Shown here piece by piece: positions 46,611-54,380 of a DNA stretch of 64,000 nt. A program made the translations under genes and the position numbers. The stretch is from contig NC_022438.1 in NCBI RefSeq assembly GCF_000470775.1, forward strand, positions 1,922,001-1,986,000. Direction: 5' to 3'. Each line of letters starts with the position of its first letter. Positions within the stretch are counted from its first letter, which is position 1. The notes beneath the pieces are model-generated. The model searched no databases and was not told where the DNA came from. It was given only the letters and a program-made list of their open reading frames with translations. Source of the DNA: Leifsonia xyli subsp. cynodontis DSM 46306 (GTDB taxonomy: Bacteria > Actinomycetota > Actinomycetes > Actinomycetales > Microbacteriaceae).

Positions 46611-47249
46611 ATGTGGGCAGGAATGCGCTGGCCGAAGTGGCTCCGGCGAGGTCCGGACCGAACGGTGAGGACGCGCCCGTTCGATGAGGCCGCTCTGCCG
46701 ACGCCGCCCGTTCCGACGCGGGAGCAGTCCGTCGAGGAGGGTATGCTCCTCGCGGAATATGCCACCCGTATGGCCGTGAAGAACCACATCATGGTCGACG
46801 TCATCCAAGACGGCCATGACTACGAGCCCTCGCGGCACACCGCCGAGGCTGCCGCCATACTGCGCTTACTCGCCGCCGAGCAGGGCGAGGCCGCGGGGCG
46901 GATCGACGAGGAACTGTCCACAGCCGAGGGGCTCGGCGGCGATGCGCAGCATCCTCACGACTACCGCGATGTCGATGTCGTGAACCTGCGTCTGCGCCGG
47001 GACTCCGCCACGGACCTCGCCACCGCCCTCCGCGCCAAATCGGACTCGGAGGAAGAGCTGCTCGCTCTCGTGGAGCGCGGCCGCCGCGACGCCTGGGATG
47101 AGATCGGGCAGACGATCGAGGCCGGCCTGGATGCTTTCAGCGGCGTCGAGGCATTGAAAGCCGACTACGAGCGCGAGAGGCCGGCGCGCCTCAAGCTCCT
47201 GATCTGGCGCGACCTCGCGCAGCTGAGGGAAGAGCGAACAGGGTACTGA
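46611..47249 (+). CDS. Soluble helical protein, function unknown
   Basis: About 212 residues, mostly alpha-helical and charged (MLLAEYATRMAVKNHIM, AAILRLLAAEQGEAAGRID, SATDLATALRAKSDSEEELL), with no membrane segment or cysteine motif. The start may be ATG 46611 or 46623. It follows the membrane protein by 56 bases on the same strand and may be cotranscribed. No family is recognised with confidence. Confidence 0.6.
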   Translation: MWAGMRWPKWLRRGPDRTVRTRPFDEAALPTPPVPTREQSVEEGMLLAEYATRMAVKNHIMVDVIQDGHDYEPSRHTAEAAAILRLLAAEQGEAAGRIDEELSTAEGLGGDAQHPHDYRDVDVVNLRLRRDSATDLATALRAKSDSEEELLALVERGRRDAWDEIGQTIEAGLDAFSGVEALKADYERERPARLKLLIWRDLAQLREERTGY

Positions 47250-47444
47250 CCGCGTCGGCGGCGTCCTCGGTGAGAGACGCGCCGCTGGCAGGAGCGCTCG
47301 GGGCTCCGTCTGCGCTCGGCGGCCTCCGTTCGTTCGTCTCCGAATGCGATGCGTACCGGGGAATCCCGGTGCCCGTATACCGTTCTCGCGATGTCGCCCG
47401 CCGTGCGTGCCTCCCGCTCCCTTGTCGCGCTGTCCCGGCCGGTC

Positions 47445-47473
47445 TTGAGTATGACCCATCAATGGGCTACATT
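47445..47473 (+). promoter_or_regulatory. Promoter with embedded palindrome before the Myb-like gene
   Basis: TTGAGT (47445-47450) and TACATT (47468-47473) are 17 bases apart; the spacer contains CCCAT-CA-ATGGG (47455-47466), a perfect inverted repeat placed where a repressor would block polymerase. The patch 47445-47515 is AT-rich for this genome. Confidence 0.5.
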
Positions 47474-47501
47474 CTCACTATGGCAAATGGGGGGATTAAT
47501 A

Positions 47502-48047
47502 ATGCTGAATATTTTATTCGTGGACGATTCCTGTGCGGAGGTCGAGTCGTCCCTCATCACGGTCGAAGACGAGGCGCTCGCCTGCTGGGACACCACCAGC
47601 GAACGCGCTATCGCGCGCTACGACCTCCGCGAGGTGCTCAGCGTCCAGTTCACCTCGCCGGGGGAGGGCGAAGGCCGCTGCCGGAGAGGACGCACGGACC
47701 AAGCGCATCCCAACGCCTACCGCCGCTGGACGGAAGAAGACGAGAACCGGATCGTCGACTTCTATCACCGGGGTGTGAGCTTCCCGGAGATAGCGGCAGC
47801 CGTCGGGCGCCGGGTCGGAGGCGTCCGGTCGCGGCTGGTACACCTCGGGGTGATCGAACCCGAGCCGGGGGACAGGATCAGCTTCCCCGGCATCGCCTTC
47901 GTGCGAGAGCGTGCGCGACTCCTGCGGCAGCCGGGCCGGCCCGGAGCGGGGAGCGGATATCGCCGCGGCCACGCTGGCTCCAGAGAGCCCGCAGACCGTT
48001 CTGCCGACGCCTGTCGGTGCGGCCCCGGCGGCGTCCGTCGCCGGTGA
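47502..48047 (+). CDS. Protein with Myb/SANT-like helix-turn-helix
   Basis: About 181 residues. After a 60-residue N-terminal part (MLNILFVDDSCAEVESSLI) comes NAYRRWTEEDENRIVDFYHRG...AAAVGRRVGGVRSRLVHLGVI at about residues 70-115, a Myb-like DNA-binding pattern also seen in helicase-associated tails. The last 50 residues are Arg/Gly-rich and unlike the rest; the neighbouring frame there reads as smoothly, so a late frameshift is possible. Function not assigned beyond likely DNA binding. Confidence 0.55.
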   Translation: MLNILFVDDSCAEVESSLITVEDEALACWDTTSERAIARYDLREVLSVQFTSPGEGEGRCRRGRTDQAHPNAYRRWTEEDENRIVDFYHRGVSFPEIAAAVGRRVGGVRSRLVHLGVIEPEPGDRISFPGIAFVRERARLLRQPGRPGAGSGYRRGHAGSREPADRSADACRCGPGGVRRR

Positions 48048-48164
48048 GGCGAGTGAGGCGAACCCGTCGAGCACTCGGCCGCCCGATGCGGAGCCGATGT
48101 CGTGAGCGTCGGTGAGCGCGCCCGCATGCGGCGAGGACCCGGCAGCGCGTACGCGGCCGCGCCG

Positions 48165-48845
48165 CTAAGCTGCTCGTTGCGCGTCGAGCCGGATGGCCCG
48201 ATGGTCGGACGCCCCCGCGGGGAGGACATCGACCCGCTCGACATCGAAACCGGTGGAGGTGACGAAATCGAAGTAGCCGCTGAAGAACTTGTAGCGCAGA
48301 TAGGTCGGTTCGTCGCTGCGCTTGAGGGTGTACCCGGATGTGGTGAGGTGGCGTTCCAGCCCGCGAATGAACCACGGATAGTTGAAATCCCCGACCATGA
48401 TCGCCGGGGTGTTCGGGGCGAGCGACCGCATTCCGTCGTGCGCGGCGGCGATCTGCTTGCGCCGCAGGGAGTTGAAGGCCGTCAGCGGGGCGGCGTGGAA
48501 CGAACCGACCAGAACCCGCTCTCCGGAGTCGCGGTCCCGCAGGAGGGCGGCGAGGAGCCGCTCGTTCGCCGGGGCGAGCACACGGTCGTGCAGAGACTTG
48601 TTGACGGCGAAGACCTGGGTGTCGAGGATCTCATACCGCTCATCGCGCACATACAGAGCGAGTCCGAGACGGTTGGCCCGTGTGGCGTCCGCGAGCTGGA
48701 GATGATGCAAACGCGCAGGCAGCGCCTCGCTGTCGCACTCCTGGAGGCACAGTGCGTCGACCCCGTGCGCTGAGGCGATGCCCTCGAGCTCGTTTCCGGC
48801 GGCATGCTTGCGGAGGTTGTAGCTGACGATCCTCAAGGGATTCAC
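48165..48845 (-). CDS. Endonuclease/exonuclease/phosphatase family protein
   Basis: A 226-residue EEP-fold metal-dependent phosphodiesterase. Catalytic motifs: RIVSYNLRKH, CLQECDSEA, FHAAPLT, IMVGDFNYPW (Asp-Phe-Asn) and the C-terminal GASDHRAIRLD (Ser-Asp-His). GTG 48845 follows GGAACGAG. The substrate may be nucleic acid or a phospholipid/phosphodiester; the sequence does not tell. Divergent from the LigD-type polymerase gene with a gap of about 135 bases. Confidence 0.85.
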   Translation of the reverse strand: MNPLRIVSYNLRKHAAGNELEGIASAHGVDALCLQECDSEALPARLHHLQLADATRANRLGLALYVRDERYEILDTQVFAVNKSLHDRVLAPANERLLAALLRDRDSGERVLVGSFHAAPLTAFNSLRRKQIAAAHDGMRSLAPNTPAIMVGDFNYPWFIRGLERHLTTSGYTLKRSDEPTYLRYKFFSGYFDFVTSTGFDVERVDVLPAGASDHRAIRLDAQRAA

Positions 48846-48980
48846 CTCGTTCCATTGCGAGCCCGGCGGGCGGACGCACAATCATTCTCGCCCCGTTCGC
48901 TTCCGGCGAGAGTGCCTGCCGCGCATCCCACACAGAATTCACACCCTGGTCACCGGCTGTTCGGGGACTACGGTGGTCGT

Positions 48981-50000
48981 ATGGCAGGCGACGCGGCTGT
49001 GCTCACCGTTCCCGGCCCGCACGGCGACCGCGAGATCCGGATCTCCAGCCCGGGGCGGGTGCTCTGGCCGGAGCCGGGGATCACCAAAGCGGACCTCGCG
49101 AACTATCTCGTGGATGTCGGTGAGGCGTTCGTCCGTGCGAACGGGGACCGCCCAGTGTCGCTTCAGCGCTTTCCCGGAGGCATCGGCGGCGAGCAGTTCT
49201 TTTCCAAGAACCCGCCGCGAGGCGCCCCGGAGTTCGTGCGTTCGGTGATGGTGGTCTATCCGAGTGGGCGGACGCATCCGCAGCTCGTCCTCGACGAGCC
49301 CGCGGCGGCCGTGTGGGCGGCGCAGATGAACACGGTCGTCTTCCATCCGTGGCCCTCCCGAGCGGAGGATGCGGATGCTCCGGACCAGCTTCGCATCGAC
49401 CTGGACCCGCAGCCGGGGACCACGTTCGCAGACGCTGTCCCGGCCGCGATCCGCTTGCGCACGGTGCTCGCCGAGGCGGGGCTGGAGGCGTTCGTCAAGA
49501 CCTCCGGGAACCGCGGTCTTCATGTGTTCGCCCCGATCGAGCCGGCGTATGAGTTTCTGGATGTCCGGCACGCCGTCATCGCCGCAGCCCGCGAACTCGA
49601 GCGGCGCATGCCGGACAGCGTCACGACCGCGTGGTGGAAGGAAGAGCGCGGAGAGAGGGTCTTCGTCGATTTCAACCAGGCGAACCGCGATCGGACGATG
49701 GCGGGCGCGTACAGCCCGCGGGCGCTGGCCCACGCCCCCGTCTCCACTCCCCTCACTTGGGACGAACTCGGACACGTCGACCCGCGCGACTTCACCGTGC
49801 TCACCGTGCCGGGGCGCCTGCGCAGCGTCGGCGATCCCTGGGCGTCGTTCGGTGAGAGCCCGGGCAGCATCGGGACCCTGCTCGACTGGTGGCGACGTGA
49901 CCTCGACTCCGGCCTCGGTGAGCTGCCCTTTCCGCCGGACTACCCGAAGATGCCGGGCGAGCCCCCGCGCGTGCAGCCGAGCCGCGCGAAGAAGAGCTGA
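48981..50000 (+). CDS. LigD-type polymerase/primase domain protein
   Basis: A 339-residue stand-alone archaeo-eukaryotic primase-type polymerase as found in bacterial end joining. Visible are VLWPEPGITKADLANYL, the metal motif LRIDLDPQPG (about residue 135), KTSGNRGLHVFAPI and VDFNQANRDRTMAGAYSPR, all LigD-polymerase signatures. It would add nucleotides at broken DNA ends. The convergent ligase gene downstream is frameshifted and no Ku gene is in the window. Confidence 0.9.
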   Translation: MAGDAAVLTVPGPHGDREIRISSPGRVLWPEPGITKADLANYLVDVGEAFVRANGDRPVSLQRFPGGIGGEQFFSKNPPRGAPEFVRSVMVVYPSGRTHPQLVLDEPAAAVWAAQMNTVVFHPWPSRAEDADAPDQLRIDLDPQPGTTFADAVPAAIRLRTVLAEAGLEAFVKTSGNRGLHVFAPIEPAYEFLDVRHAVIAAARELERRMPDSVTTAWWKEERGERVFVDFNQANRDRTMAGAYSPRALAHAPVSTPLTWDELGHVDPRDFTVLTVPGRLRSVGDPWASFGESPGSIGTLLDWWRRDLDSGLGELPFPPDYPKMPGEPPRVQPSRAKKS

Positions 50001-50063
50001 CGCGGACACGGGGCCCGCGGCGCGGCGGGTGGGTCGCACCCGGCCCGGCTCCACGGCCACGCG

Positions 50064-51147
50064 TCAGCTGAGCACACTGGCGAGATCGTACGCCACGGGG
50101 TACACAAGCTGCTCGAAGGTACACGATCGGGCATCGCGGTCGGGCCGCCAGCGCTCGAACTGCGCTGTGTGACGGAAGCGCATCCCCTCCATCTGGTCGT
50201 AGCGGACCTCGAGCACCCGCTCGGGGCGCAGCCGCACGAAGGAGACATCCCTGCCGGAGGAGAAGCGGCTGCGTTCGGTTTCGCCCGAGACGGCGGCCCC
50301 CCGACGCATCGCGCTCCACGAGGGGTTCGAGCGCGTCGATCAGCTCCAGCCGACGGGCGTCGCTGAAGGCGGAGACACCGCCGACGTTTCGGAGGGCCCC
50401 GGACTCGTCGTAGAGGCCGAGCAGGATCGAGCCGACACCGTGGCCGCTGGCGTGGACGCGGTAGCCGATGGCGATCGCGTCCGCCGTGCGATGGTGCTTG
50501 ATCTTCAGCATCGTTCGTCTGTTCGGCGTGTACGAACCGTCCAGAGGCTTTGCGACGACACCGTCGAGGCCGGCTCCCTCGAACTCCACCAGCCAGCGCT
50601 TGGCGAGTTCGACATCGGTCGTGGCCCGGGTGACGCGCACGGGTTCCGGCAGTGCGCTCGCGAAGGCCTCGAGCGCCGCGCGACGCTCCGAGAACGGCCG
50701 ATCGAGGAGGGACTCGTCGCCGAGCGCGATCAGGTCGAAGGCGATGAAGGTCGCCGGGGTCTGCTCGGACAGCAGGTTCACCCGGCTCGCGGCGGGATGG
50801 ATGCGCTGGGACAGCGCTTCCCAATCCAGACGCTGACTGCCCGGGTCGCCGGTCGGCACGACGATCTCGCCGTCGAGCACGCACGGGCCCGGCAGGATGC
50901 GCCGGAACGCGTTCACCAACTCGGGGAAATAGCGCGTGAGCGTCTTGGACCCGCGACTGCCGATCGCGACCTCCCCGACCGCACCGTCTCCGGCGTCTCC
51001 GGCGTAGACGATCGCGCGGAAGCCGTCCCATTTGGGCTCGTAACTGAGACCTGCGGAGGCGCTGCCCGGGTCGGGCACAGCGGGGACGGCCCGGGCGAGC
51101 ATCGGGGCGACAGGGGACTCCGACGTCGGACGCATGCCTCGATTCAT
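50064..51147 (-). pseudogene. ATP-dependent DNA ligase (LigC/LigD type), frameshifted
   Basis: The adenylation domain is intact in frame one: SYEPKWDGFRAIVY (Lys-AMP site near residue 40), VLDGEIVVP, LDGVVAKPLDG and MLKIKHHRTADAIAIGY. Near 50300, in a run of six Gs, the frame shifts, and the OB-fold end (TERSRFSSGRDVSFVRLRPERV, EGMRFRHTAQFERWRPD) is in another frame stopping at 50064. Restored length about 360 residues, the small LigC-like form. As read, it lacks the domain needed for nick sealing. Confidence 0.87.
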
Positions 51148-51297
51148 GCCCCGCCACCGGCCCGATCGGAAGGGACGGATGCGGCGTGCGCATCCGGTGG
51201 AGGGGGCGGGGGTGCGGCCTGCCGGGCGGTGGTGAAATGCGGCGTCGAGGGACCCTCCGCATGCTGGGCGTCCCCTTCGAGACGCCAGAGCGACGGG

Positions 51298-51325
51298 TTG
51301 AACTTAGGTAAGCCTCGCCTATACT
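51298..51325 (+). promoter_or_regulatory. Promoter with DtxR/IdeR iron box
   Basis: TTGAAC (51298-51303) and TATACT (51320-51325) are 16 bases apart. The spacer and -10 start form TTAGGTAAGCCTCGCCTAT (51304-51322), matching the DtxR/IdeR consensus TTAGGTTAGGCTAACCTAA at both half-sites. Iron-loaded repressor bound here would occlude the promoter. Confidence 0.82.
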
Positions 51326-51335
51326 CGAAGGCGAT

Positions 51336-51782
51336 ATGTATCGACCCGATCACGCGGCACACACCGGCGACACCGCGCACCACGACGACCGCGTGCAGTT
51401 CCTCGTCGTCGGGGACGACACGTCGTTGACCGAGCTCGAGGCCGAGCTGGCGCTGTTGCCGCTGTGTTCGCGGGGGCGGGTGTTCGTCGAGGTCGAGGAT
51501 GCGCGGGAGGTCATTCCGCTCGCGGCTCCGATGCGGATGACGGTGACGTGGCTGGTCCGCACGGAGCGGAGCGGACGGCCCGGGACTTCGGAGCGCTGTG
51601 CGCACGGGGAAGCGGCGCTGCGGGCGGTTCGGGCCTGGTCGGCGGAGATGCTGTGTGACGGCCCGGGGCAGACACGGGCGATCGTGATGGGGTCGTGGGC
51701 GTTGGTGACCGAGATCCGCGAGCATCTGACGGACACCGTCGGGATGCCGGTGGAGGCGATCGCGGAGCCGGTGCGGCACTGA
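51336..51782 (+). CDS. SIP-domain (siderophore-interacting) protein
   Basis: A 148-residue protein corresponding to the C-terminal NAD(P)H-side domain of siderophore-interacting ferric reductases: VQFLVVGDDTSLTELEAELAL, RVFVEVEDAREVIPL, then RAIVMGSWALVTEIREHL. The FAD-binding half of full-length ViuB-type proteins is absent; stand-alone SIP proteins of this size occur in actinobacteria. GAAGG precedes ATG 51336. The iron box in its promoter supports a role in iron release or siderophore use, made under iron limitation. Confidence 0.84.
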   Translation: MYRPDHAAHTGDTAHHDDRVQFLVVGDDTSLTELEAELALLPLCSRGRVFVEVEDAREVIPLAAPMRMTVTWLVRTERSGRPGTSERCAHGEAALRAVRAWSAEMLCDGPGQTRAIVMGSWALVTEIREHLTDTVGMPVEAIAEPVRH

Positions 51783-51846
51783 GATGACGCACTGCCGGTC
51801 CGGCGCATCGCCAGCCGGCCGCTCTGCTCTGCCGCCGGGGTCAGGC

Positions 51847-51995
51847 GTGCTGCCCAGACGGGGTGGTGAGAGTCGTGCGATGGGTGGGAGCTGTGTCGCG
51901 GTTTCAGGCGATTTCGGATACGCGGTGGGAGCCGATCGGTAGGTTCCTGCCTGGTGCGACGGATCGTAGGGGCGTCCGTTTGCGTGGCCTGGTTC
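51847..51995 (+). mobile_element. IS5-type left end with transposase N-terminus (remnant)
   Basis: The terminal about 43 bases match the solo end at 32546. A GTG at about 51893 then reads SRFQAISDTRWEPIGRFLP, the typical N-terminus of IS5-group transposases, lost after about 35 codons. The right boundary is approximate. The lipoprotein 3' end follows at 52035. Confidence 0.65.
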
Positions 51996-52034
51996 GCCCG
52001 GTGATCGCGTTACCGTCTCAGCGCCCGGGGCATG

Positions 52035-52676
52035 TCACGGTTCGGCACCGTTCAACGGGTCCGAGGGGCGTGGCGACGGGGCCAGGGTGTTCCACTGCTC
52101 CCACGGAATCACACCCTCATCCCCTGGGAGGACCTTCCCCCGATCCCGCTCCGCCCCATCCTCCTCGTTCAACTCCCACGCATCTCCCGGGGAGCACGGG
52201 GCCAGCGCGCCGCCGCTATACGAGTTGTCAGAAGCATTCGTATCGAAATCCGCGCGGAGTACCGGGCCGCCCGACCCATACACTGTGGGGGAAGGTGTGG
52301 AGTCGGTGATCCGCACGGACATGCCCAGGGATTCCCAGTAGGCAGCGACGCGTTCGGCGTCGCCCTGATGGTCTGTCCCGCGTGGGGCCCAGTGGTCGTA
52401 GCTGTAACTCGCCCCCAGCACACCGCCACCGAGCCCGCACTCATCCGCCCACACCGGACCGCTCCGCGGCCACCAGCCGGTGATGTGAAGCTGCTTCGTC
52501 GTCCCGATGACGAAATCCACCACCGCGTCCCGGCCCTCCCGCGGCGTCATCGCCTTCGACGTCATGCTCTTTCCCGTTCCTTTCCCTGCCGGCCCACTCC
52601 CTGCACAGCCGACCACTCCCGCACCGAGAGCGATCGCCGCGAACACGACCGCACAGACCCGAACACCAGCCCTAGC
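52035..52676 (-). pseudogene. Lipoprotein gene lacking its first codons (partner of the DUF1023 hydrolase)
   Basis: From the IS481 border at 52676 the frame reads ARAGVRVCAVVFAAIALG, then the lipobox VVGC and a roughly 190-residue exported domain with WWPRSGPVWADECGLGGG, YSYDHWAPRG and a second cysteine in APCSPGD. The missing start (MRRGAFV) is at 34768-34788 beside the other IS481 copy. GTG 52646 is the only local start and would leave a weakened signal peptide. No recognised function; its original overlap with the hydrolase gene implies the two products work together. Confidence 0.78.
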
Positions 52677-53397
52677 TGTGTTTCTCAGGGACGTTGGTCA
52701 ATCTGCTGATGGGTGGCTGGCTGCCGATGGCGGTGTGGGGCCTGTGGTGATTGTAGGAGTGCAGCCAGGCCGGGAGTGCGTTGCGGCGGGCTGATTCGGA
52801 GTTGTAGTGCCGGGCGTATGCCCAGCCGTCGGCGAACGCTGTGCCGGTGATCATGTCGCCGGTGATCCCGTGTTTCCCGGTCCGCTTCGCGGTGATGGCC
52901 TTGTTCCGCTCTCCCTGGAGACGTCCGACGTAGCGCCAGCCGCCACCGTCGGGGATGTTGCCGAGTTTCTTGATGTCGACGTGGATCATCGATCCGGGAT
53001 GGTCGTGCTCGTAGCGGCGGGCGGGTTCGCCGGTGCGGACGTCGACGTGGCTGGGCCGATTGATCCGGCACCGGGAGAGGACCGTGTGAACGGTCGAGGC
53101 GGGCATGCCGAGCTGGGCGCCGATACCGACTGGTCCCAGCCGCTTCTTCCACCGCAGATGCACGACCTTGCGGACCAGTCTTCGCGGGGTCTTGTTCGGG
53201 CTGTGATGCGGCCGTGACGAACGGTCCAGCATTCCCGCCTCGCCCATCTCCACGTAACGACGAGCCCATCGGTCCGCGGTGCGTCAGGACACTCGGAAGT
53301 AGGTCGCCGCCGCAGCAACGGACCAGCCGTCGTCGACGACTTGGCGGGCCAGGCGGAGGCATTCGCGAGGAGTCAAAGCAGCATTAGCGTGGGTCAC
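52672..53397 (-). pseudogene. IS481-type transposase, internally deleted copy
   Basis: Same gene as in copy 1, including the early TGA after the first helix-turn-helix, but 273 bases (91 codons) between GTAF and DGWAYARHY are missing in frame. The deleted part carries the DDHSRVAY, SDNGSAY and NGKIERF segments, so the catalytic triad is gone. A few substitutions (for example RLSHV to RPSHV) separate the copies. Confidence 0.9.
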
Positions 53398-53508
53398 GAG
53401 GACCTCCTAAGTCATCGAGTGCAGGGAAACTAGACAGCCCCACTCTCGACCGGGAGGTCCTCACCCATCTATCGCGTCACACCTCAACCAACGTCCCTGA
53501 GCAGCACA
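52677..53508 (-). mobile_element. IS481-family insertion sequence, copy 2 (832 bases, internal deletion)
   Basis: Nearly identical to copy 1 in opposite orientation, with the same ends (52677 TGTGTTTCTC side, 53508 CAGCACA side). 1105 minus 273 gives exactly 832. The left flank GCTAGG fits the NCTAGN target; no duplication is present on the other side. Confidence 0.92.
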
Positions 53509-53590
53509 CCAAACACGCACTATCCATCACATGGAGCGGCGCGAGAGTGCTGTTCACCGAGCGTTCCACCGCCTGTGCAAGAACAGGTAC

Positions 53591-54031
53591 ATGCCTCGGC
53601 TCACAAGCACCGAGTACCTGACCCGTCGCTCAACGCTCATTGCCGACCAGCTCGCGGACGCCAGCGCGCTGAAGACTCTCACCTCGGCGCAACGGCAGGC
53701 ACTACGCGACTTCTACCTGCTCAATCACACTCTTGATCAAGAGGCCGTGCTCACGCGACAGAAGGCGGCATCCCAGGAACGGCCTGGTCTTGTCCGACAG
53801 GCAGGTTTCGCATACAGAGCCTTCGCAAGACAGCAACAGGCAATCAGCGCACGTCAGCCAATATCAGACAAGCAACCGATCCCCAGCAGACCCAGTGAAC
53901 GCCGCATCGTCATCCACGCGGTGGAGAGAAACCTACCAGACACCAGACACCTCGCCGAGGCGATCGTGGAAGTGATCCTCAAACGCGAAGCCGTCGCACG
54001 ACAACAGACCGAGGGCGATGACCAAAGCTGA
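53591..54031 (+). CDS. Hypothetical protein in foreign-looking DNA
   Basis: About 146 residues from ATG 53591 (an in-frame ATG at 53531 is also possible). It is hydrophilic and helical, rich in Gln, Arg and Ala (LTSTEYLTRRSTLIADQLA, LTSAQRQALRDFYLLN), and ends in a basic region. Base composition is lower in GC than neighbouring genes. It lies between an IS481 copy and tRNA-Ala, so it is probably acquired. No family recognised. Confidence 0.45.
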   Translation: MPRLTSTEYLTRRSTLIADQLADASALKTLTSAQRQALRDFYLLNHTLDQEAVLTRQKAASQERPGLVRQAGFAYRAFARQQQAISARQPISDKQPIPSRPSERRIVIHAVERNLPDTRHLAEAIVEVILKREAVARQQTEGDDQS

Positions 54032-54203
54032 GACCGGCGACCATGTACCGATGACCGCACCAATCGCACTCCTCTTGTCGTGAACCTACACAACCGAAGA
54101 TGATACATTTCAGATTGTCTACAAGAATCCAATAGATGCCACGAATACAACAGCAGCAGCTGTACTGCCTCTCTCGCCAGATGTACCGATTAAATCCAAG
54201 AAA
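54032..54203. other. AT-richer stretch without a gene
   Basis: About 170 bases, with composition unlike the rest of the window, between the hypothetical gene and the tRNA-Ala terminator. I see no RNA gene or repeat in it. Confidence 0.4.
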
Positions 54204-54241
54204 CGCCCGATCAAACACACTTTCTCATGTCCGATCGGGCG
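54204..54241 (-). terminator. Rho-independent terminator for tRNA-Ala
   Basis: Read on the minus strand, CGCCCGATC pairs with GATCGGGCG around a 20-base loop and is followed by TTTCTT, 10 bases after the tRNA 3' end. Confidence 0.7.
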
Positions 54242-54250
54242 TCTCGTCGG

Positions 54251-54323
54251 TGGAGCTAAGGAGATTCGAACTCCTGACCTCTTCGATGCGAACGAAGCGC
54301 GCTACCAACTGCGCCATAGCCCC
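54251..54323 (-). tRNA. tRNA-Ala (anticodon CGC)
   Basis: A 73-base cloverleaf: acceptor GGGGCTA/TAGCTCC, anticodon stem CTTCG/CGAAG around TTCGCAT (anticodon CGC, reads GCG), and T arm AGGAGTTCGAATCTCCT. CCA is not encoded. Confidence 0.96.
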
Positions 54324-54380
54324 TTGAACTGCTCGGCAAGCCTAGCACCCTCCCGACGCCGATTCGAAATCGAGAAGGGC

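Noticed and set aside
52507..52794. A plus-strand frame sharing its end with the terpene-cyclase-like gene frame
   Set aside because: The shared part is antisense to the IS481 transposase and merely reflects that both are beside copies of the IS.
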